6,663 nt of DNA. Origin: Dehalococcoidia bacterium UBA1332 (GTDB lineage Bacteria; Chloroflexota; Dehalococcoidia; Lucifugimonadales; Lucifugimonadaceae). The notes beneath the pieces are model-generated. The model worked only from the letters and a program-made list of their open reading frames with translations. It made no database searches and was not told where the DNA came from. Below are positions 1 to 5,859 of the stretch, piece by piece (the stretch's first letter is position 1; every line of letters begins with the position of its first letter). The translations under genes and the position numbers were made by a program. The stretch spans positions 1-6,663 of the forward strand of contig DBSW01000044.1 of NCBI GenBank assembly GCA_002306745.1. Direction: 5' to 3'.

Positions 1-43
1 TGGTTTAGTTTAAGAACAGTAATCCGCAACGAACTAAATATTT

Positions 44-59
44 ACCGTATTAATATGGT
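44..59. promoter_or_regulatory. 16-bp imperfect dyad, possible operator of the MerR-type gene
   Basis: The sequence ACCGTATTAATATGGT reads as two 8-nt half sites, ACCGTATT and AATATGGT. The reverse complement of the second half is ACCATATT, so seven of eight positions match. It ends 66 bp before the start codon of the MerR-like gene. MerR-family regulators bind dyads of about this kind in promoters, often their own, so autoregulation is a reasonable inference. I could not place a confident -35/-10 pair around it, and AT-rich dyads do arise by chance. Confidence 0.35.
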
Positions 60-125
60 CTTCTAACAAATAATGTTACGATCTAGGCATGCTTTCAGTT
101 TCAAAACATTCATCGCACGGGTTTT

Positions 126-845
126 ATGACCAAGCCTGACAACTCTGACAATCATGAATTACAGCCTTTCACGGACGCTGGCATATCAGTTGGTGAACTG
201 TCTAGGCGGACAGGGATTACTACGGCCACAATCAACTACTACGTTAGATTTGGTGTACTGCCAGCACCCCGAAAAACAAGCAAAACGCGAGCGGTGTACC
301 CCATACACTTCGAACGGCTAATTGCAAAGATAAAAAAACTCAAAGCTGCAGGATTGAATTTAAATGGAATTAAACAGATCATCAACGGAGATCCTAATTC
401 AGCGCTAGCAGACGTACTGCCAACCGAAAAAACTTTACCAGCATCACAAAATGCCTCATCGGGACCTATTTTGCTTCCAGATTTCTTGGAACAAAGTGGG
501 CTAGATGATGAACTTTACGACGAGCTGATATCTGCCGGACTTTTACGACGTCCTCGAACAGGCCCAAATGGAGCTCCAGCTCATGACCGACGAGATATGG
601 CCGCAGCTAAATCTTATGCAAGACTAACTCTAGCGGGAATTGGCTACTCAGTCATCCAACGCCACACTGAATACAACCCGCTATCAAAAGCTGAAGCATT
701 GTTCCTTGCGGAGCACCTAAATGAAGCGACAAATTTCACTGAAAAAACTCAGCCGACAAGCCTAGTTACAGCATTCGACGCAATTAGAAGATACCTGAGA
801 AACCTTGAACTAGATGATGCATTCCCTAGTTGGCGAAATCCATAG
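126..845 (+). CDS. MerR-family transcriptional regulator with a probable duplicated winged-helix domain
   Basis: Cytoplasmic DNA-binding regulator of 239 residues; the regulated genes are unknown. Residues 20-88 form a classic MerR winged helix-turn-helix: helix-turn-helix with TGITTATINYYVRFGVLP, a basic wing (PRKTSKTRAVY) and a following helix ending AAGLNLNGIKQI. After a Ser/Pro/Ala-rich linker (about 89-113), residues 117-180 align without gaps to residues 22-85, with the shared pattern G...G(V/L)L..PR...L..AG.....I, which suggests a second degenerate copy. Residues 185-239 are a helical tail. There is no long dimerisation coiled coil and no cysteine anywhere, so a MerR/CueR-type metal sensor is unlikely. 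The ATG is the only usual start after an in-frame TAG at 84-86; the ribosome binding site is weak (ACGGG at 117-121). The gene converges on the TPR gene with 13 bp between stops. The family call is firm; ligand and targets cannot be inferred. Confidence 0.85.
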   Translation: MTKPDNSDNHELQPFTDAGISVGELSRRTGITTATINYYVRFGVLPAPRKTSKTRAVYPIHFERLIAKIKKLKAAGLNLNGIKQIINGDPNSALADVLPTEKTLPASQNASSGPILLPDFLEQSGLDDELYDELISAGLLRRPRTGPNGAPAHDRRDMAAAKSYARLTLAGIGYSVIQRHTEYNPLSKAEALFLAEHLNEATNFTEKTQPTSLVTAFDAIRRYLRNLELDDAFPSWRNP

Positions 846-864
846 AATTGATACTTAATCAATT
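846..864. terminator. AT-rich inverted repeat between convergent genes, possible weak bidirectional terminator
   Basis: AATTGAT (846-852) and ATCAATT (858-864) form a perfect 7-bp inverted repeat with a 5-nt loop. It lies just after the MerR-like stop and covers the TPR gene's stop codon (859-861). The stem has a single G:C pair and no clear T tract follows on either strand, so as an intrinsic terminator it would be weak. It is listed because it is the only structure in the 13-bp convergent gap. Confidence 0.3.
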
Positions 865-1278
865 ACGTTGAGATTTCACATAATCTATCACTGCTGCAAG
901 TCCGTCCGGTGGGGCGCCAAGCCTTATTGCAGCTTCAACATCAGCATCAGATTTGTTTTCTTCGCCAATAGCAGCGAATGCAACTGCCCGATTGCCATAA
1001 GCATCCGGCTGACAAGGCTTTACCTCTATGACTCGCGTAAAGTTGTTGATTGCTTGTTCGAAATCACCCATCGAAAGATAAGCAACACCTAGGTTGAATT
1101 GAATTTCATTATTCTCAGGATCCAACCATGCTGCTTCTTCGAAATCAGCTGCGGCCTTGTCGGGAATACCTAACTGCGCATTTTTTAACCCACGATTAAA
1201 AAAATCCTCAGCAGTTTTTGGTGGAAAACTAATATCCATACCACCCGGTTTACGAGGCATATCACCTGATGACGTCAA
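859..1278 (-). CDS. Small cytoplasmic three-repeat TPR protein
   Basis: The 139-residue product is almost entirely three consecutive 34-residue tetratricopeptide repeats: residues 23-56, 57-90 and 91-124. Each has the usual small and aromatic positions, for example FNLGVAYLSMGDFEQAINNF in repeat 2, and repeats 1 and 2 end with LDPEN and VKPCQ. TPRs build a superhelical protein-protein interaction surface; there is no enzymatic domain, signal peptide or membrane segment, so it is probably a soluble adaptor with an unknown partner. The start taken is TTG at 1278, because AGGAAG lies 9 nt upstream and an in-frame TGA comes three codons before. The ATG at 1260 (residue 7) would leave a poorly spaced AGGTG just before it. 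The gene diverges from the formyltransferase-like gene and converges on the MerR-like gene. The TPR call is secure; the cellular role is unknown. Confidence 0.85.
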   Translation of the reverse strand: MTSSGDMPRKPGGMDISFPPKTAEDFFNRGLKNAQLGIPDKAAADFEEAAWLDPENNEIQFNLGVAYLSMGDFEQAINNFTRVIEVKPCQPDAYGNRAVAFAAIGEENKSDADVEAAIRLGAPPDGLAAVIDYVKSQRN

Positions 1279-1287
1279 ACTAGCTCA

Positions 1288-1293
1288 CTTCCT
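1288..1293 (-). promoter_or_regulatory. Shine-Dalgarno site supporting the TTG start of the TPR gene
   Basis: The minus strand reads AGGAAG here, 9 nt before the TTG at 1278-1276. This favours the TTG over the ATG six codons downstream. Confidence 0.55.
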
Positions 1294-1440
1294 AAATCCT
1301 GTTCGAACGGTCAATAAATCTAAATTTTAACCGACATATATAGATAAATCGTGTTAAAAATACCATCAAAATTATTACGCAACTGAGCTAAGGGTGACAG
1401 AAAACATAAAACCGCTCCACATACTCAAAAAACAACACTT

Positions 1441-1444
1441 GGAG
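1441..1444 (+). promoter_or_regulatory. Shine-Dalgarno core of the formyltransferase-like gene
   Basis: GGAG (within TTGGAG) sits 4 nt before the GTG at 1449 and 13 nt before the in-frame ATG at 1458. The first spacing is slightly short and the second long. The site therefore leans toward GTG but does not settle the start; the family's usual N-terminus (MKIA.IGQS) instead begins at the ATG. Confidence 0.5.
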
Positions 1445-1448
1445 TCAA

Positions 1449-2384
1449 GTGAAAACTATGAAAATAGCTCTCATAGGCCAATCTGAATTCGGGAAATGCG
1501 TTCTTGAAGCCTTGGCTGAAAACGGAAAAGATAAAATTGTCGGTGTATTCGCTCCACCGACTAAAACGGATAAAGAACAGGATCCAATCTACAATGCCGC
1601 CAAAAAACTGCATCTCCCAATTTTTGGATTTCAAAGACTTAGAGATCAAAAAGCAATATCTCAGTTTAAATCTCTGGAACCTGAACTTTGTGTAATGGCA
1701 TTCGTTACTGACATCGTTCCGATGGAAATAATCCAATACCCAAATCTTGGAACTATTCAGTACCACCCATCTCTTCTACCACTTCACCGAGGCCCAAGCT
1801 CAATCAATTGGCCGATCATTAATGGCGAGACCGAAACAGGCCTGACCATTTTTTGGCCAGACGATGGGCTGGACACAGGTCCTGTGCTGATGCAAAAAAA
1901 GGTTTCAATCGCCCCTGACGCCACCTTAGGTAGCGTCTATTTCAACAAATTATTTCCACTTGGCGTCAAAGCAATGGTCGAATCAGTCGATCTAATACGC
2001 GATGGAATCGCTCCTAGAATCGCGCAAGACGAAACCAAGGCAACGTACGAAAGCTGGTGCAAACCGAGCGACGTTTTAGTCAACTGGTCTAGTGAAACGA
2101 ATAAGGTTTTTAACATGATCCGTGGTTCCGACCCACAGCCAGGAGCCAACACAACTTATTTTGGTCAAAAAATTTATATGTTTGGAGCCGGACACTCATC
2201 ATACAACCCATCCAAACAAAGCCCTGGAACAATTTTAGAAATTGGAGTGGAAAAAATAGTGGTAGCTTGTTCAGATGGATCTATATCCATTGGAAGAATT
2301 CGACAGGATGGTGGGAAAAAAATCAGTGCAACAGAATGGGCCGAAAAAATAAACCTTAAAGTTGGCGATGTTCTCGGCTCATAG
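1449..2384 (+). CDS. 10-formyltetrahydrofolate-dependent formyltransferase or hydrolase, FDH N-terminal-domain type
   Basis: This enzyme of up to 311 residues belongs to the formyltransferase superfamily (Fmt, PurN, 10-formyl-THF dehydrogenase), which takes the formyl group from 10-formyltetrahydrofolate in the cytoplasm. The N-terminal Rossmann-like core starts MKIALIGQSEFG. The signature YHPSLLPLHRG (residues 105-115) carries the probable catalytic His106, and DDGLDTGP (138-145) carries Asp142. The INW, IFW and LFP.GVKAMVE segments follow the hydrolase domain of animal 10-formyl-THF dehydrogenase more closely than E. coli Fmt. Residues about 208-310 look like the Fmt_C/OB-fold domain. The acyl-carrier and aldehyde dehydrogenase domains of full FDH are absent, so it is a stand-alone enzyme. 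The position that is Asn in transformylases and Ile in FDH is Gln104 here. The start is GTG (GGAG 4 nt upstream) or ATG at 1458. Its stop directly abuts the hydrolase gene's stop. Whether it formylates Met-tRNA, formylates another amine or hydrolyses the cofactor is not decided by sequence. Confidence 0.85.
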   Translation: MKTMKIALIGQSEFGKCVLEALAENGKDKIVGVFAPPTKTDKEQDPIYNAAKKLHLPIFGFQRLRDQKAISQFKSLEPELCVMAFVTDIVPMEIIQYPNLGTIQYHPSLLPLHRGPSSINWPIINGETETGLTIFWPDDGLDTGPVLMQKKVSIAPDATLGSVYFNKLFPLGVKAMVESVDLIRDGIAPRIAQDETKATYESWCKPSDVLVNWSSETNKVFNMIRGSDPQPGANTTYFGQKIYMFGAGHSSYNPSKQSPGTILEIGVEKIVVACSDGSISIGRIRQDGGKKISATEWAEKINLKVGDVLGS

Positions 2385-3317
2385 TCATCCTTCAGCCAAA
2401 AACCCAAGTAGCAAATCATTTACCTCAAAAGGGTGATCAAGAAGCGGGACATGCTTTGCATTTTCAAATACATGTAAATGACAGGATGGGACGAGTCTAG
2501 CTAATCGATAACCGTGCTCCACTGGAAAGACCGGGTCTTCTGCACCCCATAGAGCCAATACCGGTGAACTTAAAGACCTTAATTCATCATCAGTGAAAAT
2601 AGACTTTTGACCTGCAAAACCGGTAACACCTTTAAGGCTTGATCGTAGCGCAGCCGTGTGCCCGTCCATTAGAGTCACATCGTAAGCGTATTGCTTGTAA
2701 TAAACTGCATCCTCAAAATCACTATTATCAACTTCCATGGTTTTAAAATACATATCCTGCGCCCATTTGTTGGATCGTAAAATCACACGACCGATCAAAG
2801 GTAAGTTAGCAAGCATATAAAGGATCGGAAATTCCTTTCCGAGTCCAGCTGAATCTATAACAATAATCTTCCTTACCTTGTGAGGAAATTTAATCGCAGT
2901 TGCCATAGCCATCTGAGCGCCAAGAGACAGACCAATAACGTCGGCAGAAGAAATATTCAACACATCCATGAAATCTATGATGTAACTGACGGCAGAGTCA
3001 AGAAACGGAGATTCATAAGCAGATTGGCTAGATAAACCGAAAACAGGATGGTCAGGGACCACGACTCTATGCGTTTTTGCGAGCGCCTCGATCTGATGAA
3101 ACCAAATTGCTGATCCTGCCCCTCCACCGTGCAAAAGTAATACAGGTGCGCCACTACCGTATTCAAGATAATGAATTCTATTACCCCCCACTTCAACATA
3201 TCTGCCCTGATAATTGAGACCAGCTCTTCCCAATAGTGTCGACATACTTAAGAAAATTTTTCGCTGGACAGAGTTCGTGGAAGGATCAATATATATTTCA
3301 TCTTTCGAAGTGGTCAT
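2385..3317 (-). CDS. Alpha/beta-fold hydrolase
   Basis: This 310-residue alpha/beta hydrolase has a complete apparent catalytic machinery: oxyanion loop HGGGAG (63-68), nucleophile elbow GLSLG with Ser131, acid Asp261 in WGAEDPVFP, and His289 in NAKHVPLLDHP. The motif PDHPVFGLS (88-96) matches the D.PGFG.S turn of esterase, meta-cleavage-product hydrolase and haloperoxidase-like members. A cap of roughly residues 155-245 is rich in aromatics and should set substrate choice; the substrate is unknown. There is no signal peptide, so it is probably cytoplasmic. The frame opens upstream to a GTG at 3386, but that start would leave only 19 bp before mutS2 and would translate a probable promoter. 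I chose ATG at 3317, although it lacks a clear Shine-Dalgarno; ATG at 3245 (286 residues) is also possible because conserved sequence begins just after it. Stop TGA directly abuts the formyltransferase stop. The fold assignment is firm, the start moderate. Confidence 0.8.
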   Translation of the reverse strand: MTTSKDEIYIDPSTNSVQRKIFLSMSTLLGRAGLNYQGRYVEVGGNRIHYLEYGSGAPVLLLHGGGAGSAIWFHQIEALAKTHRVVVPDHPVFGLSSQSAYESPFLDSAVSYIIDFMDVLNISSADVIGLSLGAQMAMATAIKFPHKVRKIIVIDSAGLGKEFPILYMLANLPLIGRVILRSNKWAQDMYFKTMEVDNSDFEDAVYYKQYAYDVTLMDGHTAALRSSLKGVTGFAGQKSIFTDDELRSLSSPVLALWGAEDPVFPVEHGYRLARLVPSCHLHVFENAKHVPLLDHPFEVNDLLLGFLAEG

Positions 3318-3405
3318 TTTTTGGCACAGCGCGAGCGATTTATAAAAATTAACAAGGCATCGATGAGTATAGCTAACTAAACACACCTACAATCATCAAC
3401 TAAAT
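3318..3405. promoter_or_regulatory. Divergent promoter region between the hydrolase gene and mutS2
   Basis: This 88-bp AT-rich gap separates two divergent starts. On the minus strand, TATACT (3366-3371) matches five of six -10 positions and would give a leader of about 40 nt to the ATG at 3317. On the plus strand, TTGGCA (3321-3326) is followed 16 bp later by a weak TAAAAA (3343-3348), a possible mutS2 promoter overlapping the hydrolase start. The -35 for the minus-strand candidate is poor. Treat the boxes as candidates only; the promoter role of the gap rests mainly on gene orientation. Confidence 0.4.
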
Positions 3406-5856
3406 ATGAGCATCATGGACAACACATATGACATAGGCGAAGAATGCATCAGTAGCCAGAAACATGTATCTATACTCCAATTACAAGCTTGGGATCTCTT
3501 GGAGTTCACCAATATTAGAGAGCAGGTCTCCAATCTAACGCGCCTATTGATGTCACGAGAGATGGCTGTTGCAATGCGCCCAAAAACCAATTTAGAGGAT
3601 ATCGAACACCTTCAAGAAGAAACCTCTGAAGCCACACTCATGCTAGATACTGTAGGTGATATCAGCCTCTCAGGTGTCCATGACCCTAGAGATTTATTGC
3701 GCAGGTGTTCGATCGACGGTGTTCTGAGCGGTGAAGAAATTATTTCACTTGTAAATCTCCTGGATTCGACCTGGCATGTGCGCAACAAAGTCATCTCAAT
3801 GAAGGGCAAGACTCCACTACTAAAAGAAATAGCACACGAAATCCCTGATCTTCGCGCACTGAGCAATGAAGTAATAACTTCCATATCACCCCAAGGCGAA
3901 GTACTTAGCTCTGCAACTCCTAAACTTAGACGACTACGGTTGAACGTAAGTAAGACTTTCCAGCGAGTAATGCGAGTGATGGAGCGTATAGCGAACAGCG
4001 AAAATGTGCGGAACTCTCTGCAATCGGGCGCCATAGCTACGCGCGGAGAACGATTGGTATTAGAAGTCAGATCCGACGCACGAGAATCGGTTACAGGAAT
4101 AGTTCATGACGTATCAGCAAGTGGATCCACTTTATTTGTAGAACCAATTAAAGCAGTTGAACTTTGCAATGAATGGAGAGAAACAACTGCAGAAGCTCAA
4201 CGAGAAGAAGAGCGGATACTTCGCCAGATATCTCGGTTGATTGGAAACCGAAAAGATGAAGCTGTCTCAGCTTTCGAAGCAACCGCAACCATAGACTTTA
4301 TAACGGCTCGTGCACGATACGGCACATCGATAAAAGCACGCCGAATCAAAACAATGCCGGCTGGATCTGACAACGTAGTAAATCTTATAGATGCGAGACA
4401 TCCATTACTCGGAAAAAATGCAGTTCCCGTCACTATCAATATTGGCCCAAGTTTTCGCGGGCTAGTCATTACAGGACCCAACACAGGTGGCAAAACCGTT
4501 GCAATAAAAACCATCGGACTTTTCGCACTAATGCATCAATCAGGATTGCAGGTGCCAGTCAGCAATGGTGAGATGTCAATATTTGATGGCGTTTACGCGG
4601 ATATCGGAGACGCTCAATCTATCGAGCGATCTATATCAACTTTCTCATCACACATGGGGCGAGTTATCGAAATACTTATTGAAGCGAACTCAAACTCACT
4701 AATCCTACTAGATGAACTAGGGACTGGAACGGACCCAGAAGAGGGATCAGCGTTAGCTAAAGCGATACTAGAGCATGCCTCTGAAAATGACATTCCTATA
4801 GCTATCACATCGCACTACCGAACCGTCGCAGAATACGCAGCAGAATCTGAAAACCTCGCTAACGCTTCAGTTGAACTCGATCCAAACTCGATGCTACCCA
4901 CTTACAAGATAATTATGGGTATACCTGGCAGGAGTTACGCCATACATGTAGCACGTCACCTTGGAATGCCAAATCATGTTATAGACAACGCAGAGAATCT
5001 AATGGACCCCACTCACAATGAAGCAGAAACAATCCTGCAACAGTTGCAAAGAGAACGAGAAGAATCTAAACGCACTAACGCTGAGGCCGAGACAGCTAAA
5101 AAACAAGCTGAAGCAACCCTAAAAGATCTACAAATCAAACTCAAAAATGTAACAAAATTTCAAGAAGACATGATCGAAAAATCTAGACAGGAGTTACGTG
5201 TAGAAACCGAAAAAATTCAACGGTCACTACGAAAAATTATCACTCAAGCAAAAAACGATCATGATCTTGATGTCGCAAAACGAGCAATAGGGCGGGTACG
5301 CAACCAGTTCTCCGATCCGACATGGCTTCCTATCACTGCTACTCCTGACTCAAAAAATTCTCAAAATATCGAAGAAGGTAAACACCTAAAACCTGGAGAC
5401 ATCATCGAAATAAATGGTCTCAACGTAGAAGCTGAAGTCATTGGTATAGGTGGTGAAGGGACGGTTAAGTTAATGATGGGTAACTCCCATATCGAACTCA
5501 ATCGGCAACAAGTTAAGCTGGTTCGACGGTACGACTCAGATGAACAAAAAAAAACAGCTAATCAAATACCAAGCGTAACAATCCGAACAACCCCAGTGGA
5601 TGAAACGGATACACACAAAGGAGAACTCGACATACGTGGGTTAAGGATTTATGAATCTGATGAAATCATTCGCCAGTTCATAGATGATTGCGCAATGCAG
5701 GGTCTCACGGTCATAAAAATCATCCATGGTGAAGGTACCGGAGCACTCCGTGAAACAGTAAGAGTATTGCTATCAAAACACTCTCTAGTCGGCTCGTTCA
5801 GCGCGGCCCCAGACAATCAAGGAGGCAACGGAGCCACTGTTATTAACCTGAATTAA
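3406..5856 (+). CDS. mutS2: MutS2: ATPase with C-terminal Smr domain
   Basis: Full-length MutS2 of 816 residues (family usually near 780-800). In order: a short extension (1-25), the N-terminal core opening with LLEFTNIREQV (31-41), the MutS lever/clamp region (about 150-320), the ABC-type ATPase with Walker A GPNTGGKT (357-364), a signature region around SISTFSSHM (409-417), Walker B LILLDELGTGTDP (432-444) and H-loop SH (469-470), a charged coiled coil (about 540-612), a KOW-like beta segment (661-706), and an Smr domain with LDIRG (741-745) and HGEGTGALRE (774-783). All expected motifs are intact. It lacks the mismatch-recognition domain of MutS1. Characterised MutS2 proteins suppress recombination and, in Bacillus, help split collided ribosomes; which applies here is not visible. 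The ATG is the first start after an in-frame TAG at 3370-3372; the Shine-Dalgarno is weak. Its last 14 bp overlap the hemL 3' end. Confidence 0.96.
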   Translation: MSIMDNTYDIGEECISSQKHVSILQLQAWDLLEFTNIREQVSNLTRLLMSREMAVAMRPKTNLEDIEHLQEETSEATLMLDTVGDISLSGVHDPRDLLRRCSIDGVLSGEEIISLVNLLDSTWHVRNKVISMKGKTPLLKEIAHEIPDLRALSNEVITSISPQGEVLSSATPKLRRLRLNVSKTFQRVMRVMERIANSENVRNSLQSGAIATRGERLVLEVRSDARESVTGIVHDVSASGSTLFVEPIKAVELCNEWRETTAEAQREEERILRQISRLIGNRKDEAVSAFEATATIDFITARARYGTSIKARRIKTMPAGSDNVVNLIDARHPLLGKNAVPVTINIGPSFRGLVITGPNTGGKTVAIKTIGLFALMHQSGLQVPVSNGEMSIFDGVYADIGDAQSIERSISTFSSHMGRVIEILIEANSNSLILLDELGTGTDPEEGSALAKAILEHASENDIPIAITSHYRTVAEYAAESENLANASVELDPNSMLPTYKIIMGIPGRSYAIHVARHLGMPNHVIDNAENLMDPTHNEAETILQQLQREREESKRTNAEAETAKKQAEATLKDLQIKLKNVTKFQEDMIEKSRQELRVETEKIQRSLRKIITQAKNDHDLDVAKRAIGRVRNQFSDPTWLPITATPDSKNSQNIEEGKHLKPGDIIEINGLNVEAEVIGIGGEGTVKLMMGNSHIELNRQQVKLVRRYDSDEQKKTANQIPSVTIRTTPVDETDTHKGELDIRGLRIYESDEIIRQFIDDCAMQGLTVIKIIHGEGTGALRETVRVLLSKHSLVGSFSAAPDNQGGNGATVINLN

Positions 5857-5859
5857 TAA
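5840..5859. terminator. AT-only inverted repeat over the overlapping stop codons of mutS2 and hemL
   Basis: TTATTAA (5840-5846) and TTAATAA (5853-5859) form a perfect 7-bp inverted repeat with a 6-nt loop. It contains the TAA of hemL (5843-5845, minus strand) in its left arm, and the mutS2 TAA (5854-5856) in its right arm. With no G:C pairs and no long T tract it would be a poor intrinsic terminator; its symmetry may simply follow from two facing TAA stops. It is the only palindrome at this junction. Confidence 0.25.

Larger units (their letters stand above)
1279..1448. promoter_or_regulatory. Divergent intergenic region between the TPR and formyltransferase-like genes
   Basis: This 170-bp AT-rich gap must hold the promoters of both flanking genes, since each is the first gene on its strand. 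Toward the TPR gene, TAAAAT (minus strand, 1324-1329) matches five of six -10 positions and would leave a leader of about 40 nt, but no good -35 lies 16-18 bp away. Toward the formyltransferase, GTGACA (1394-1399) resembles a -35, but the best following -10 (CATACT, 1420-1425) is 20 bp away. I see no reading frame, tRNA or riboswitch-like structure. Confidence 0.45.

Noticed and set aside
126..845. Metal- or redox-sensing MerR subtype (MerR, CueR, SoxR)
   Set aside because: The protein contains no cysteine and lacks the usual dimerisation helix and metal-binding loop.
868..1092. Plus-strand open frame opposite the TPR gene
   Set aside because: The TPR periodicity on the other strand is exact (three 34-residue repeats), so the plus frame is a shadow.
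1301..1308. GTTCGAAC 8-bp palindrome in the divergent gap, as a possible LexA-type box
   Set aside because: Known Gram-positive boxes have GAAC before GTTC with a spacer; here the halves are reversed and adjacent, and an 8-bp palindrome is expected by chance.
1425..1766. Open frame of 113 codons on the minus strand inside the formyltransferase-like gene
   Set aside because: It lies opposite a gene with clear family motifs, and its translation shows no recognisable domain, so it is a shadow frame.
1449..2384. Complete 10-formyltetrahydrofolate dehydrogenase
   Set aside because: The reading frame ends at about 311 residues and no aldehyde dehydrogenase domain follows on this strand.
2375..2397. 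GGCT/AGCC inverted repeat at the formyltransferase/hydrolase junction as a terminator
   Set aside because: Only a 4-bp stem with a 15-nt loop, too weak to call.
3612..4514. Two minus-strand open frames (3612-4034 and 4197-4514) opposite mutS2
   Set aside because: They are antisense to an intact mutS2, with low-complexity Ser/Arg/Ile-rich translations and no ribosome binding context.
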